Shown here piece by piece: positions 32,788 through 43,212 of a stretch of DNA of 46,355 bases. Below the pieces are notes generated by a model. That model made no database searches, had not been told where the DNA came from, and worked only from the letters and a program-made list of their open reading frames with translations. The number at the start of each line of letters is the position of its first letter. Positions within the stretch are counted from its first letter, which is position 1. This DNA comes from Thermus arciformis (lineage in GTDB: Bacteria; Deinococcota; Deinococci; Deinococcales; Thermaceae): the NCBI RefSeq assembly GCF_900102145.1, contig NZ_FNBC01000018.1, forward strand, positions 1-46,355, in the 5' to 3' direction. Made by a program: the position numbers and the translations under genes.

Positions 32788-34308
32788 ATGGACCCCTTCG
32801 GCATCCTCTACACCGACCTCTACCAGCTCACCATGGGCCAGGTCTACTTCCGCCTAGGCCTCCACGAGAAGGAGGCCCTCTTTGAGGCCTTCTACCGGAA
32901 AAACCCGGACTACGGGGCCCACCAGGCGGGCTACACCGTCTTCGCCGGGCTGGACCCCCTCCTAAGCTGGATGGAGGGGGCCCGCTTCGGTGAGGAGGAG
33001 CTTGCCGCCCTCCGCAGCCTAAAGGGCCGCTCGGGGAAGCCCCTCTTCGCCGAGGACTACCTCCGCTACCTCAAGGCGATGGAGGGGTTTTCCGGCCTCA
33101 CCCTAAGGGCCCTCCCCGAGGGGCGGGTGGCCCACCCCCAGGTGCCCCTGGTGAGCGTGGAAGGCCCCCTCCTCCAGGCCCAGCTCCTGGAGACCGCCCT
33201 CTTGAACCGCCTGAACTACGAGACCCTCATCGCCACCAAGGCGAGCCGGGTGCGGGAGGCGGCGGGGGAGGCTGTGGTCTTGGAGTTTGGCCTCCGCCGC
33301 GCCCCGGCCAAGGGCGGGGAGAGCGCCACCCGGGCGAGCCTCATCGGGGGGGCGAACCGGAGTAGCGCCGTGAGCCTCTCCCACCTCCTGGGCCTTCCCG
33401 CCTCGGGCACCCACGCCCACAGCCTGGTCCAGGCCTTCATGGCCCTGGGCTACGGCGAGGAGGACGCCTTCCGGGCCTTCGCCGAGGTCTTCCCCGACGA
33501 CACCATCCTCCTTTTGGACACCGTGGACACCCTCCACTCGGGGCTTCCCCACGCCATCCGGGTCTTTGAGGAGCTTAGGCGCAAGGGGCATAGGCCCGTG
33601 GGGGTGCGCATAGACTCCGGGGACCTGGCCTACCTCGCCATCCAGGTGGCCAGGGAGCTGGACAAGGCGGGGTTCCCCGAGGTCCTGATCGTCCTCTCCG
33701 GGGACCTGGACGAGCTCGTCATCTGGCAGATCAAAAGCCAGGTCCTGGAGGAGGCCCCCCGCTACGGGGTGGACCCCGAAGGCCTCCTCAAGCGCCTGGT
33801 CTACGGGGTGGGCACCAAGATGGTGGTCTCCTGGGGCGCCCCGGCCTTGGGCGGGGTCTACAAGCTGGTGGCGGTGCGGGAGGACGGCACCTGGGCCCCG
33901 GCCATCAAGATCTCCGACTCTCTGGAAAAAGTCTTAAACCCTGGGCACAAGAAGGTCTTTCGGGTCTACGATGGCCGGGGCCTCGCCACCGCCGACCTCC
34001 TCGCCACCCACGAGGAGGAGGTGCGGGAGGACCAGGCGCTTTGCCTCCGCCACCCCACGGACCCCACCAAAAGGCGCACCTTGAGGCCGGGGGAGTTCCG
34101 CTTAGAACCCCTCCTGGAGGAGGTCTACCGGGGAAGGAGGCTCTTTCCCCCCCTCCCCCTGGAAGCCCTAAGGAAGCGCCGGGACCGGGACGTGGCCCTC
34201 CTGGACCCCGGGGTGCGCCGCCTCGTGAACCCCCACGTCTACCACGTCTCCCTCACGGAGAGGCTTTTCGCCCTGAAGGAGGAGCTGGTGCGGCGGCTTG
34301 GGGGCTAA
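32788..34308 (+). CDS. pncB: Nicotinate phosphoribosyltransferase
   Basis: Makes nicotinate mononucleotide from nicotinate and PRPP in NAD salvage. 506 residues. Family segments: [14 protein letters not shown] (~9-22), the GxxH-type loop [33 protein letters not shown] and [18 protein letters not shown] directly after a -10, so probably leaderless. The TAA stop is the first part of repeat copy C. Convergent with clpX. Confidence 0.95.
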   Translation: MDPFGILYTDLYQLTMGQVYFRLGLHEKEALFEAFYRKNPDYGAHQAGYTVFAGLDPLLSWMEGARFGEEELAALRSLKGRSGKPLFAEDYLRYLKAMEGFSGLTLRALPEGRVAHPQVPLVSVEGPLLQAQLLETALLNRLNYETLIATKASRVREAAGEAVVLEFGLRRAPAKGGESATRASLIGGANRSSAVSLSHLLGLPASGTHAHSLVQAFMALGYGEEDAFRAFAEVFPDDTILLLDTVDTLHSGLPHAIRVFEELRRKGHRPVGVRIDSGDLAYLAIQVARELDKAGFPEVLIVLSGDLDELVIWQIKSQVLEEAPRYGVDPEGLLKRLVYGVGTKMVVSWGAPALGGVYKLVAVREDGTWAPAIKISDSLEKVLNPGHKKVFRVYDGRGLATADLLATHEEEVREDQALCLRHPTDPTKRRTLRPGEFRLEPLLEEVYRGRRLFPPLPLEALRKRRDRDVALLDPGVRRLVNPHVYHVSLTERLFALKEELVRRLGG

Positions 34309-34408
34309 GTACCCCGCTCTGGCTTGCGCCAGAGCGGGGGCCCAAAAGAGCCTTCGCAAAGCCCTACTTCCGGCGTCCCATGTGGCGAAATCAAGGTGCG
34401 GCCCCTCA
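34306..34408 (+). repeat. Dispersed TA-flanked hairpin element, copy C
   Basis: TAAGTACCCC, a perfect 12-bp hairpin (34312-34323 with 34328-34339), GGGGGCCC, and a tail with CCCATGTGGCGAAATCAAGG, ending CCTCAG where the others end CTTAG. The hairpin sequence differs from copy B at several positions but is still fully paired. One edge is the stop of pncB (TAA), and the other the stop of clpX on the minus strand (TGA). Confidence 0.88.
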
Positions 34409-35605
34409 GGAGGCCTGCTTGAGCCGCGCCTCCTCCAGGGCCTTCAGGGGGTGGTCCAGGTGGGGGAGGTCAAAGACGATCTCCTTCACCCCGCTCCCCG
34501 GAGCCTCAAACATCAGGTCCACCATGGCCTTCTCCAGGATGGCCCTGAGGCCCCGCGCCCCCGTGCCCCGCTTGAGGGCCCGCCTCGCCACCTCCTTGAG
34601 GGCCGCCTGGGTGAAGCGGAGCTCCATCCCCTCCATGCGGAAAAGCTCCTGGTACTGCCTCACCAAAGCGTTCTTGGGCTCGGTGAGGATGCGCACCAGG
34701 TCGTCCTCGGTGAGGGGATGGAGCTGGACGATGAGGGGGGCCCGGCCCACGAACTCGGGGATCATGCCGAACTTGATGAGGTCCTCGGGGATGACCTCCA
34801 GGGGCTCCTCCCGCTCCTTCCGCCCCCCGGTGAAGCCGATGGCCGTCTGGCCCACCCGGGCCTTGACGATGTTCTCCAGCCCCTCAAAGGCCCCGCCCAG
34901 GATGAAGAGGATGTTCTTGGTGTTCACCGGGATGAACTCCTGGTGGGGGTGCTTCCTCCCCCCCTGGGGCGGGACGTTGGCGATGGTCCCCTCAATGATC
35001 TTGAGGAGGGCCTGCTGCACCCCTTCCCCGGAGACGTCCCGGGTGAGGGAGGGGTTTTCCGACTTGCGGGCGATCTTGTCAATCTCGTCAATGTAGACGA
35101 TGCCCATCTCCGCCCGCTCCACGTCAAAGTCGGCGTTCTGGAGGAGGCGGAGGAGGACGTTCTCCACGTCCTCGCCCACGTACCCGGCCTCGGTGAGGGT
35201 GGTGGCATCGGCGATGGCGAAGGGCACCTCCAGGAAGCGGGCCAGGGTCTCGGCGAGGAGGGTCTTGCCCGTGCCCGTGGGGCCGATGAGGAGGATGTTG
35301 GCCTTGCCGATCTCCGCCTCGGGGTGGAGGAGGCGCTTGTAGTGGTTGTAGACGGCCACGCTTAGGGCGCGCTTGGCCGCCTCCTGCCCCACCACGTACT
35401 GGTCCAGGTGGGCCTTGATCTCCTGGGGCCGGGGGAGGCGGCTCGGCCCCTTGGGGGCGCGGCGCCCCTCCTGGGCCAGGAGCTCCTGGGCCCTTTCCAC
35501 GCAGTCCTCGCAGATGTAGACGTCCTCAATGGGGCTTTCCAGAAGCCGCCCCGTCTCGGGGGGGCGGAGGCCACAGAAGCTGCAGTGGGGCCTAGGCCTC
35601 TTCAC
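34406..35605 (-). CDS. clpX: ATP-dependent unfoldase ClpX
   Basis: AAA+ unfoldase that feeds ClpP and recognises SsrA tags. 399 residues. Zinc domain with C8, C11, C32 and C35. Walker A GPTGTGKT, pore-1 loop GYVGED, Walker [13 protein letters not shown], and the ClpP-binding loop region near IGFTGG. It overlaps clpP by 14 bases; order tig-clpP-clpX. The stop codon comes from repeat copy C. Confidence 0.97.
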   Translation of the reverse strand: MKRPRPHCSFCGLRPPETGRLLESPIEDVYICEDCVERAQELLAQEGRRAPKGPSRLPRPQEIKAHLDQYVVGQEAAKRALSVAVYNHYKRLLHPEAEIGKANILLIGPTGTGKTLLAETLARFLEVPFAIADATTLTEAGYVGEDVENVLLRLLQNADFDVERAEMGIVYIDEIDKIARKSENPSLTRDVSGEGVQQALLKIIEGTIANVPPQGGRKHPHQEFIPVNTKNILFILGGAFEGLENIVKARVGQTAIGFTGGRKEREEPLEVIPEDLIKFGMIPEFVGRAPLIVQLHPLTEDDLVRILTEPKNALVRQYQELFRMEGMELRFTQAALKEVARRALKRGTGARGLRAILEKAMVDLMFEAPGSGVKEIVFDLPHLDHPLKALEEARLKQAS

Positions 35606-36176
35606 GGGTCACCACCTGGTCAATGAGGCCGTACTCCAGGGCCTCCTGGGCCGAGAGGTAGTAGTCGCGGTCCGTGTCCTTCTCCACCTTCTCCAGGGGC
35701 TGGCCGGTGTGCTTGGCCAGGATCTCGTTGAGGAGCTTCTTGGCCTTCAGGATCTCCTGGGCCTGGATGGCGATGTCGCTCGCCGTGCCCCGGGCCCCGC
35801 CCCAGGGCTGGTGGATCATCACCTTGGAGTGGGGCAGGGCGTAGCGGCGGCCCTTCTCCCCCGCCGCCAGGATCACCGCCGCCATGCTGGCCGCCATGCC
35901 GATGACGATGGTGGAAACCGGGGCCCGGACGAACTGCATGGTGTCGTAGATGGCGAGGCCCGCGTCCACCTCCCCCCCGGGGGAGTTGATGTAGAGCTTG
36001 ATCTCCTGGTTGGGGTTTTGCGCGTCCAGGAAGAGGAGCTGGGCCACGATGGTGTTGGCCACCTGGGCGTCTATGGGGGTGCCGAGGAAGATGATGCGGT
36101 CTTTGAGGAGGCGGGAGTAGATGTCGTAGACCCGCTCCCCGCGGGCGGTCTGCTCAATGACGTACGGGATCACCAT
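35592..36176 (-). CDS. clpP: ATP-dependent Clp protease proteolytic subunit
   Basis: Serine protease barrel that works with ClpX. 194 residues from ATG 36176 ([24 protein letters not shown]). Catalytic triad S97 (GMAASMAA), H122 (MIHQPWGG) and D171. The frame extends upstream, but a TACAAT -10 at about 36195-36190 makes starts before it unlikely; ATG 36188 is the only other candidate. Confidence 0.96.
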   Translation of the reverse strand: MVIPYVIEQTARGERVYDIYSRLLKDRIIFLGTPIDAQVANTIVAQLLFLDAQNPNQEIKLYINSPGGEVDAGLAIYDTMQFVRAPVSTIVIGMAASMAAVILAAGEKGRRYALPHSKVMIHQPWGGARGTASDIAIQAQEILKAKKLLNEILAKHTGQPLEKVEKDTDRDYYLSAQEALEYGLIDQVVTREEA

Positions 36177-36238
36177 ACCGTTCCCCATTGTAGCGGCAAG
36201 CCCAGGAGGAAAACCCCCCTGGGCCACCATGGGCGCCT

Positions 36239-37453
36239 TCAGGCGAGTTCCGCCAGGGCCATGCGCAAGGCCTTGTCCTGGAGGTAGGCGGCCCTAAGCC
36301 GCTCCAGGCCTCTTTCCCCGAACTCCCGCCTGAGCTCGGGGAGGGTGAGGCCGTAGGAGCGGGCCACCGCCTGGAGGTAGGCCTGCCACTCCTCCTCGGT
36401 GAGCTCGGGGCGAAGCTCCTCGGCGAGCCGCTCCTTGGCCAAGGAGCGGCGCACCCGCTTCAGGGCCTCCTGGCGGAGCTCCTCCTGGAACTTCTCAAAC
36501 TCGCCCTTCTTCTTGAGGGCCTCGAGGTAGGCCTCGAGGCCGATCCCCTGCCGGTAGAGGTCCTCGGCCAGGTGCTCCAGGAGGTGGCGCTCCTCCGCCT
36601 CCACCATGGAAGGGGGGATGTCCGCCTCCAGGCCCTCGGCGAGCTTCTCCAGGAAGGCCCGCTCCCTGGCCTCCTGGTGCTGGGCCTCCGCCTGGCGCTT
36701 GAGGCTTTCCCGGACCTTGGCCTTGAGGTCCTCGAGGCTTTCCGCCTCCAGGGTCTTGGCGAACTCCTCGTCCAGCTCGGGAAGCTCCAGGGTCTTGACC
36801 TCCAGGACCTCGGTGCGCACCTCCCGTACCTTCTCGCCCTTGTCGTTTAAGACGGGGACCATGACCACGTCCCCCGCCCGCTTGCCCAAAAGGGCCTCCC
36901 GCACGTGGGGCAGGGCCTTGGAAAGGTCAATGGGGAACTCCGCCCCCTCCCCCGTGCGCACGAAGACGTGGTCCCCCTCCCGCGCCTCCCGGTCCACGGG
37001 GACGAGCTCGGCGTAGCGCTGGCGAAGCTCCTCCAGGGCCCTTTCCACCATCTCCTCGGTGACCTCGGGAGGGGAGACCTCCAGGGCGAAGCCCCGCCAG
37101 TCGGGGAGCTTCACCTCGGGGTAGTTCTCCACCTCGGCCACGTAGCGGAAGCCCTCCCCCTCCTTAAGCTCCTCCTCCACCACCCGGGCGGCCACGGGGA
37201 GAAGCCCGAGCTCCCGCACCGCCTCGGGGTAGGTCTCCTCCACCAGGCGCTCCTTGAGGTCGGCGAGGAGCTCCTCCCGGCCCAGGCGGGCCTCCACCAC
37301 CTTCAAGGGCACCTTGCCAGGGCGGAAGCCGGGAATCCGCACCCGCCGGGCCAGGTCCTTCAACATGGCCTGGTAGCTCGCCTCCACCTTCTCCGCCGGG
37401 ACCTCTACCCGGACCTTCACCCGATAACCGGAACGCTCCAGGATCTCCGCCAC
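36239..37453 (-). CDS. tig: Trigger factor
   Basis: Ribosome-bound chaperone at the exit tunnel. 404 residues. The ribosome-binding signature GFRPGKVP is near 42-49. A PPIase-like domain from ~150 to 230 (GDHVFVRTG...[24 protein letters not shown]), then the helical C-terminal arms. GTG start at 37453 with GAGG before it. Followed by clpP and clpX on the same strand; a tRNA-Leu gene lies just upstream. Confidence 0.95.
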   Translation of the reverse strand: MAEILERSGYRVKVRVEVPAEKVEASYQAMLKDLARRVRIPGFRPGKVPLKVVEARLGREELLADLKERLVEETYPEAVRELGLLPVAARVVEEELKEGEGFRYVAEVENYPEVKLPDWRGFALEVSPPEVTEEMVERALEELRQRYAELVPVDREAREGDHVFVRTGEGAEFPIDLSKALPHVREALLGKRAGDVVMVPVLNDKGEKVREVRTEVLEVKTLELPELDEEFAKTLEAESLEDLKAKVRESLKRQAEAQHQEARERAFLEKLAEGLEADIPPSMVEAEERHLLEHLAEDLYRQGIGLEAYLEALKKKGEFEKFQEELRQEALKRVRRSLAKERLAEELRPELTEEEWQAYLQAVARSYGLTLPELRREFGERGLERLRAAYLQDKALRMALAELA

Positions 37454-37487
37454 GCCTCACCTCGCCAAAGGGGGGGCCCCGCCCGGC

Positions 37488-37572
37488 TGGTGCGAGGAGC
37501 GGGACTTGAACCCGCACGGGTTGCCCCACCGGATCCTAAGTCCGGCGCGTCTACCGGTTCCGCCATCCTCGC
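37488..37572 (-). tRNA. tRNA-Leu (anticodon TAG)
   Basis: 85 nt with encoded CCA. Acceptor GCGAGGA, anticodon stem CCGGA/TCCGG with loop CTTAGGA, class II variable arm, T arm GTTCAAGTC. Reads CUA and, by wobble, other CUN codons. Confidence 0.96.
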
Positions 37573-37595
37573 AAGGGAGGGCGAGGCCCCCCTTT

Positions 37596-37619
37596 AAAAT
37601 ACCACCCCGTTCGGGGTGG
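37596..37619 (-). terminator. Terminator between tRNA-His and tRNA-Leu
   Basis: Minus strand: stem CCACCCC/GGGGTGG with GAAC loop (37619-37602) followed by TATTTT. It would end the tRNA-His transcript. Confidence 0.8.
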
Positions 37620-37625
37620 CGGGAT

Positions 37626-37703
37626 TGGGGTGAGCGATGGGACTTGAACCCACGACCCCCGGATCCACAGTCCGGTGCTCTAACCAGCTGAGCTACGCTC
37701 ACC
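37626..37703 (-). tRNA. tRNA-His (anticodon GTG)
   Basis: Full cloverleaf with encoded CCA. Anticodon stem CCGGA/TCCGG around CTGTGGA (GTG). The extra 5' G(-1) at 37703 faces C73, the histidine identity feature. Confidence 0.96.
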
Positions 37704-37719
37704 ACGCTCAGCATCCGCC

Positions 37720-37748
37720 ATTCTAAGGGGCTATTTCCCCTTCGTCAA
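37720..37748 (-). promoter_or_regulatory. tRNA-His promoter
   Basis: Minus strand TTGACG (37748-37743), 17-nt spacer, TAGAAT (37725-37720). Same box sequences as the tRNA-Leu(CAG) promoter. It overlaps the 3' end of the rhodanese gene. Confidence 0.8.
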
Positions 37749-38015
37749 GGCCTCGAGGCCGCCCTCCAGGCTCATGGCCTCGTAGCCCTCGGCCTCGAGG
37801 TAGAGGGCGGCCACCTGGCTCAGGAGGCCCTTTTCGCAGACCAGAAGGAGGGGAACCCTGGGAAGGCCGTGCTCTCCCTTTTGGATCTTCTCCAAGGGAA
37901 CCCAGAGGGCGGGGAAGGGCAAAGGGGTCTTCCGCTTCTCCTCGGGGCGGACGTCCACCACCTGCACCCCGGAGGCCAGGAGGGCGGGGAGCTCCTCGGG
38001 AGGGACCTTGCGCAT
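37731..38015 (-). CDS. Single-domain rhodanese-like protein
   Basis: 94 residues. [28 protein letters not shown] and the active loop [18 protein letters not shown] with Cys near residue 60, then [14 protein letters not shown]. The loop CEKGLLS resembles single-domain sulfurtransferases. The substrate is unknown. It is divergent from carB. Confidence 0.88.
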   Translation of the reverse strand: MRKVPPEELPALLASGVQVVDVRPEEKRKTPLPFPALWVPLEKIQKGEHGLPRVPLLLVCEKGLLSQVAALYLEAEGYEAMSLEGGLEALTKGK

Positions 38016-38057
38016 AGAAAAGAGTATAGCGCGGGGGGTGGGGAGCCTGGCGCAAGA

Positions 38058-38089
38058 TTATGCATGTTCTCCCGGAGCTTCTCGCATAA
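38058..38089. promoter_or_regulatory. Inverted repeat upstream of carB
   Basis: TTATGC (38058-38063) and GCATAA (38084-38089) are 20 bases apart, just before the carB promoter. It could be an operator for arginine or pyrimidine control, but does not match the ARG box well. Function unproven. Confidence 0.3.
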
Positions 38090-38104
38090 CTTCGCCAAAG
38101 CGCC

Positions 38105-38133
38105 TTGGCGTCCTCCCGGTTTTGTGCTAAGCT
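38105..38133 (+). promoter_or_regulatory. carB operon promoter
   Basis: TTGGCG (38105-38110), 17-nt spacer ending TGC, TAAGCT (38128-38133). The carB ATG is 18 bases on, so the leader is about 10 nt. Confidence 0.65.
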
Positions 38134-38150
38134 CATCCCCCGGGTACGCG

Positions 38151-41100
38151 ATGCCGCCGAGAAAAGACCTGAAAAAAATCCTCATCATCGGTTCCGGGCC
38201 CATCACCATCGGCCAGGCGGCCGAGTTTGACTACTCGGGCACCCAGGCGGTGAAGGCCCTGAGGGGGGCGGGGTACGAGGTGGTCCTGGTGAACTCCAAC
38301 CCCGCCACCATCATGACCGACCCGGAGCTTGCGGAAAGCACCTACATAGAGCCCCTCACCCTGGAGTACCTGGAAGCCGTCCTGGCCAAGGAGGCCCCGG
38401 ACGCCCTCCTCCCCACCTTAGGGGGGCAGACGGGCCTCAACCTGGCCATGGCCCTCTACGAGGAGGGCATCCTGCAAAAGTATGGCGTGGAGCTCATCGG
38501 GGCCAAGGCGGAGGCCATAAGGAAGGGAGAGGACCGGGAAGAGTTCCAGAAGGCCATGCGGAGGATCGGCCTCGAGGTGCCCCGGGGGCAAATGGTGGGG
38601 AGCGTGGAGGAGGGCCTCCACTTCGCCCGGGAGGTGGGCTACCCCGTGGTGGTCCGCCCCTCTTTCACCCTGGGGGGCACGGGGGGCGGCGTCGCCAGGA
38701 GCGAGGCCGAGCTCAAGGAGGTGCTCGGGCGGGGCCTCACCCTCTCCCCCGTCCACACCGCCCTCGTGGAGGAGTCGGTCCTGGGCTGGAAGGAGTTTGA
38801 GCTGGAGGTGATGCGGGACCACGCCGACACCGTGGTGGTCATCACCAGCATTGAGAACCTGGACCCCATGGGGGTCCACACCGGGGACTCCATCACCGTG
38901 GCCCCCGCCCAGACCCTCTCCGACGTGGAGTACCAGAGGATGCGGGACGCCGCCAAGGCGGTGATCCGGGAGATCGGGGTGGAGACGGGGGGGTCCAACA
39001 TCCAGTTCGCCGTGGACCCGAGGACGGGCCGGATGGTGGTCATTGAGATGAACCCCCGGGTCTCCCGCTCAAGCGCCTTAGCCTCCAAGGCCACGGGCTT
39101 CCCCATCGCCAAGATCGCCGCCCTCCTCGCGGTGGGCTACCGCCTGGACGAGCTCCCGAACGACATCACCCGCAAGACCCCGGCCTCCTTTGAGCCCACC
39201 ATTGACTACGTGGTGGTGAAGATCCCCCGCTTCGCCTTTGAGAAGTTCCAGGACCTCCCGAACACCCTGGGAGGGCTAAGGGACGAGCTTTCCACCCAGA
39301 TGAAAAGCGTGGGGGAGGTGATGGCCATGGGCCGCACCTTCAAGGAGGCGCTCATGAAGGCCCTGAGGGGCCTGGAGCGGGACGTAAAGGCCCTCGCCGG
39401 GGTGAGGACGGAGGCGTTGGAGAAGAAGCTTTACCCCAACCCCGACCGCATCTACGCCGTCATGGAGCTCCTTAGGCGGGGGATGCCCGTGGAGGAGCTC
39501 TACCAGGCCACCCGGATAGACCCCTGGTTCCTCCACCAGATGAAGGAGATCGCCGAGGCCGAGGCCTGGCTCAAGGGCCACCCCCCCAAGGACCGGGAGG
39601 ACTTTCGCTTCTACAAGGCCCTGGGCCTTCCCGACCGGAGGATCGGGGAGCTTTTGGGGAAGGGAGAGAAGGAGGTGCGGGCCGAGAGGAAGGCCCTGGG
39701 GGTGGCGCCCGTCTACAAGACCGTGGACACCTGCGCCGCCGAGTTTGAGGCCTACACCCCCTACCACTACTCCACCTACGAGGTGGAGGACGAGGTCTGG
39801 CCCACCCCAAAGCCCAAGGTGGTGATCCTGGGCTCGGGGCCCATCAGGATCGGCCAGGGGGTGGAGTTTGACTACGCCACGGTCCACGCCGTCTGGGCCC
39901 TTAAAGAGGAGGGGTTTGAGACCATCATGGTGAACTCCAACCCCGAGACGGTCTCCACGGACTACGACACCGCCGACCGCCTCTACTTTGAACCCCTGAC
40001 CCTGGAGGACGTCCTGAACCTGGTGGAGCACGAGAAGCCCCTGGGGGTCATCGCCACCTTGGGGGGCCAGACCCCCCTGAAGCTCGCCCAGGGCCTGGAG
40101 GAGGCCGGGGTCAGGCTCCTCGGCACCCCCTTTAGCGCCATCCACCAGGCGGAGGACCGCCACGCCTTCCACGCCCTCTGCCAGAGGCTCGGCATCCCCC
40201 AGCCCGAGGGCCGGGTGGCCGAGACCCCGGAGGAGGCCTTGAGGCTCGCCGAGGAGGTGGGCTACCCCCTCCTCGCCCGGCCGAGCTACGTCCTGGGGGG
40301 GCGGGCCATGCGGGTCCTTTATGGGGAAGAGGAGCTCAGGCGCTACCTGGAGGAGGTCTACGCCCCCCTGGAGGAGAAGCCCTCCATCCTCCTGGACCGC
40401 TTCCTGGAAGGGGCCACGGAGCTGGACGTGGACGCCCTCTCCGACGGGGAGGAGGTGATGATCGCCGGGGTGATGGAGCACGTGGAAAGGGCCGGGGTCC
40501 ACTCCGGGGACTCGGCCACCCTCCTTCCCCCCGTCCACGTCCCCGAAAGGGCCCTGGAGAAGGTCCGGGACTACACCCGGCGCCTGGCCTTGGCCCTCGG
40601 GGTGCGGGGGCTTTTGAACGTGCAGTACGCCGTCTTGGGGGAGGAGGTGTACGTCCTCGAGGCCAACCCCCGCGCCTCCCGCACGGTGCCCTTCGTCTCC
40701 AAGGCCATCGGCGTCCCCCTGGCCAAGCTCGCCGCCAAGATCGCCGTGGGGAAGACCCTGAGGGAGCTTGGGGTAAAGGACCTGGAGCCCAGGCCCCCCT
40801 ACTACGCCGCCAAGGAGGTGGTCATCCCCTGGATCAAGTTCCCCGGGGTCATCCCGGTGCTGGGCCCGGAGATGCGCTCCACCGGGGAGAGCATGGGGAT
40901 AGACGAGGACCCCTACCTGGCCTACTACAAGGCGGAGCTCGGGGCCGGGCAGCGGCTACCCCTCCAGGGCCGGGTGCGCTTCATCACGGAGGGGCTCCCC
41001 CCGAGGGAAGAGGCGCGGGCCGAGGAGCTCAAAGCGGCCTACAGGGAGGCGGGCTTTGACCTGGTGGAAGGGGAGTACGACCTCCTCATCGCCCCCCTTC

Positions 41101-41261
41101 CCCACCCCGAGCTGAGGCGGGCGGTGGAGCGGGGGCTTCCCTTCATCACCACCCTGGAAGGCGCCTGGTGGAGCCTAAAGGCCATCCTCCGGGCCCGGGA
41201 AGAGCCCCAAAGGGCCCTAAGCCTCCAGGAGTGGCATGGGGTGTACAATAGGCTCCAATGA
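38151..41261 (+). CDS. carB: Carbamoyl-phosphate synthase, large subunit
   Basis: Makes carbamoyl phosphate for arginine and pyrimidine synthesis, with CarA (not in this window). 1036 residues from ATG 38151. Two ATP-grasp halves: the first begins [25 protein letters not shown], the second [20 protein letters not shown] (~557). The oligomerisation part is between them, and a C-terminal MGS-like allosteric domain lies from ~930. Glycine-rich loops [13 protein letters not shown] and [12 protein letters not shown] are present. The last four bases overlap darA (ATGA). Confidence 0.96.
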   Translation: MPPRKDLKKILIIGSGPITIGQAAEFDYSGTQAVKALRGAGYEVVLVNSNPATIMTDPELAESTYIEPLTLEYLEAVLAKEAPDALLPTLGGQTGLNLAMALYEEGILQKYGVELIGAKAEAIRKGEDREEFQKAMRRIGLEVPRGQMVGSVEEGLHFAREVGYPVVVRPSFTLGGTGGGVARSEAELKEVLGRGLTLSPVHTALVEESVLGWKEFELEVMRDHADTVVVITSIENLDPMGVHTGDSITVAPAQTLSDVEYQRMRDAAKAVIREIGVETGGSNIQFAVDPRTGRMVVIEMNPRVSRSSALASKATGFPIAKIAALLAVGYRLDELPNDITRKTPASFEPTIDYVVVKIPRFAFEKFQDLPNTLGGLRDELSTQMKSVGEVMAMGRTFKEALMKALRGLERDVKALAGVRTEALEKKLYPNPDRIYAVMELLRRGMPVEELYQATRIDPWFLHQMKEIAEAEAWLKGHPPKDREDFRFYKALGLPDRRIGELLGKGEKEVRAERKALGVAPVYKTVDTCAAEFEAYTPYHYSTYEVEDEVWPTPKPKVVILGSGPIRIGQGVEFDYATVHAVWALKEEGFETIMVNSNPETVSTDYDTADRLYFEPLTLEDVLNLVEHEKPLGVIATLGGQTPLKLAQGLEEAGVRLLGTPFSAIHQAEDRHAFHALCQRLGIPQPEGRVAETPEEALRLAEEVGYPLLARPSYVLGGRAMRVLYGEEELRRYLEEVYAPLEEKPSILLDRFLEGATELDVDALSDGEEVMIAGVMEHVERAGVHSGDSATLLPPVHVPERALEKVRDYTRRLALALGVRGLLNVQYAVLGEEVYVLEANPRASRTVPFVSKAIGVPLAKLAAKIAVGKTLRELGVKDLEPRPPYYAAKEVVIPWIKFPGVIPVLGPEMRSTGESMGIDEDPYLAYYKAELGAGQRLPLQGRVRFITEGLPPREEARAEELKAAYREAGFDLVEGEYDLLIAPLPHPELRRAVERGLPFITTLEGAWWSLKAILRAREEPQRALSLQEWHGVYNRLQ

Positions 41262-41587
41262 AGCTCATCGTGGCCATCGTGCAGGACACGGACGCCCCCG
41301 GGCTCACCAAGGCCCTCCTGGAGCGGGGCCTCCAGTCCACCAAGCTCGCCTCCACCGGGGGGTTTTTGCGGGAGGGGAACACCACCTTGCTCATCGGCCT
41401 CGAGGACGAGCGGGTGCCCGAGGTCCTGGACCTCATCCGGGAGAAGTGCCGCACCCGCACCCGCCTGGTCACCCGGGGCCTGCCCCTCTCCGAGGCCCCC
41501 GACCCCTTCCTGGCCCAGCCCGTGGAGGTCCAGGTGGGCGGGGCCGTGGTCTTCGTCCTGCCGGTGGAAGGCTTCTTCAAGGTATGA
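41258..41587 (+). CDS. darA: PII-like cyclic-di-AMP receptor (DarA/PstA/YaaQ)
   Basis: 109 residues. The DUF970 pattern is clear: [57 protein letters not shown], and a final [17 protein letters not shown]. In Firmicutes this trimer binds c-di-AMP between subunits, with T28/STGGF-region contacts. It starts within the carB stop and ends within the next start, so it is made with CarB. Target in Thermus unknown. Confidence 0.87.
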   Translation: MKLIVAIVQDTDAPGLTKALLERGLQSTKLASTGGFLREGNTTLLIGLEDERVPEVLDLIREKCRTRTRLVTRGLPLSEAPDPFLAQPVEVQVGGAVVFVLPVEGFFKV

Positions 41588-42441
41588 GGGCCCTCTGGCT
41601 CCTGCCCCTTTTGGGCCTGGCCTGGGCCCAGATCGCCAGGCCCGTGGAGGCCTTCCGCCAGGCCCTAGGCCCCCTGCCCGAAGGGGCCAAGGTGGTGGAG
41701 GAGGTGCGAAACGGCCGCCTCCTGGCCCTCCGCTACCAGGGCCCCGAGAACGCCTCCTTCCTGGCCCGCCTCCTGGAGAAAGGCACGGGGATGGGCTTCT
41801 CCGGGCCCTTTTTGGACTGGTACGCCAAGAACCGGGAGGCCCTCAAGGGCCAGCGCCTCACCCTGGGGCTGGGGGAGGCCTTCCTCCTGGAGCTCGCCCT
41901 CTCCGGCTCCCTGGAGGCCCGCCTCACCCCCCGGCAGGTCCCCGAGGAGGCCTTTGGGAAGGACCGGCACGTCCTCGGGAAGAAGGGGCCTTTCCTGAGG
42001 GTCTTCTCCGACTTCCAGTGCCCCTTCTGCCAGCGCCTGGCCCGGGAGGTCCTCCCCGCCCTTAGGGCCCGGGCGGAGCGGGGGGAGGTTCGGGTGAGCT
42101 ACCGCCACTTCCCCCTCGTGGAGATCCACCCCGAGGCCCTCCCCGCGGCCATAGCCAGCGAGTGCGCCGCCGAGCAGAAGGCCTTCTTCCCCTACCACGA
42201 CCGCCTCATGGAGGGGCGCCTCGGGGACTACCTGGGCCTGGCCCGGGCCCTGGGCCTGGAGGAGAAGGCCTTCGCCGCCTGTCTCCAAGACCCCAAGGTC
42301 CGGGCGCGGGTGGAGGAGGAGCGGGCCTTGGCCCTGAAGCTTGGCCTCAGGGGCACCCCCACAGCCTTCGCCGGGCCCTACCTGGTGCCGAACCCCTTTG
42401 ACCTGGGCCGGGTGCTGGACTACCTGGAGCTCGCCCGCTAA
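41584..42441 (+). CDS. DsbA-family thioredoxin-fold protein, exported
   Basis: 285 residues from ATG 41584, overlapping the darA stop (ATGA). A signal peptide ([16 protein letters not shown]), an N-terminal domain of ~100 residues, then the thioredoxin-like domain with FSDFQCPFCQRLAREVLP (active CPFC) and cis-Pro loop GLRGTPTAF. A further Cys pair (SECAAEQ, AACLQD) is in the helical insert. It should act as a periplasmic disulfide oxidase or isomerase, possibly for the Cys-rich pilins (inference). Confidence 0.88.
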   Translation: MRALWLLPLLGLAWAQIARPVEAFRQALGPLPEGAKVVEEVRNGRLLALRYQGPENASFLARLLEKGTGMGFSGPFLDWYAKNREALKGQRLTLGLGEAFLLELALSGSLEARLTPRQVPEEAFGKDRHVLGKKGPFLRVFSDFQCPFCQRLAREVLPALRARAERGEVRVSYRHFPLVEIHPEALPAAIASECAAEQKAFFPYHDRLMEGRLGDYLGLARALGLEEKAFAACLQDPKVRARVEEERALALKLGLRGTPTAFAGPYLVPNPFDLGRVLDYLELAR

Positions 42442-42450
42442 AGTGGCCCG

Positions 42451-43212
42451 ATGAGCGAGGTGTTCCTGCTGAAAGACGGCAAGGGCCGGGCCTTCCTGGT
42501 CCGCCCGCGGCTCGGGGGGGTCTTCCACCACCACCGGGGGACGGTGCCCCACGAGGCCATCCTCGAGGCCGGCCCCGGGGGCGTGGTGCGCACCCACCTG
42601 GGGGAGCCCCTCTCCGTCCACCGCCCCACCCTGGAGGAGTACGTGCTCCACATGCGGCGGAGCGCCACCCCCACCTACCCCAAGGACGCGAGCGCCATGG
42701 TGGCCCTCCTGGACCTGGCCCCGGGGATGCGGGTCCTCGAGGCGGGCACGGGCTCAGGAGGGCTCACCCTCTTCCTGGCCCGGGCGGTGGGGCGGGAAGG
42801 GCTCGTGGACACCTACGAGAAGCGGCCCCACCACCTCAAGCAGGCGGTGGAGAACGTCCGCGCCTTCTGGCCGGTGGACAACGTCCGCTTCCACGAAGGA
42901 GGCCTGGAGGAGGCCGAGCTTCCCCAAGAGGCCTACCACGGGGTGGCCCTGGACCTCATGGAGCCCTGGAAGGTCCTGGAGAAGGCGGCCTCGGCCCTCA
43001 TGCCGGACCGCTTCCTCGTGGCCTACCTCCCCAACGTCACCCAGGTCCTGGAGACCCTAAGGGCCGCCGAGGGGCTTCCCCTCAGGCTGGAAAGGATGCT
43101 GGAGGTGGCCTGGCGGGAGTGGGAGGTCAGGCTTCCCGTGGCCCACCCCCGCTTCCAGCAGGTGGGGCACACCGCCTTCCTCCTCGCCTTCAGGAAATGG
43201 AAGGCCTCCTGA
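42451..43212 (+). CDS. trmI: tRNA (adenine58-N1)-methyltransferase TrmI
   Basis: Makes m1A58 in the T loop, which is needed for growth of T. thermophilus at high temperature. 253 residues, near the size of the solved Thermus enzyme. N-terminal RGTVPHEAILEAGPGGVV barrel; SAM motif VLEAGTGSGGLTLFLARAVG; catalytic Asp in VALDLMEPWKVL; YLPNVTQVLETL. Starts nine bases after the DsbA-like gene and overlaps rqcH by 16 bases. Confidence 0.95.
   Translation: MSEVFLLKDGKGRAFLVRPRLGGVFHHHRGTVPHEAILEAGPGGVVRTHLGEPLSVHRPTLEEYVLHMRRSATPTYPKDASAMVALLDLAPGMRVLEAGTGSGGLTLFLARAVGREGLVDTYEKRPHHLKQAVENVRAFWPVDNVRFHEGGLEEAELPQEAYHGVALDLMEPWKVLEKAASALMPDRFLVAYLPNVTQVLETLRAAEGLPLRLERMLEVAWREWEVRLPVAHPRFQQVGHTAFLLAFRKWKAS

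Noticed and set aside
34298-35365. Plus frames over clpX that begin in the repeat
   Set aside because: Shadow frames; the repeat part only encodes the same few residues by chance in each copy (HVAK..., LRNQ...).
39276-40538. 420-codon minus frame opposite carB
   Set aside because: Antisense shadow of a strongly conserved gene.
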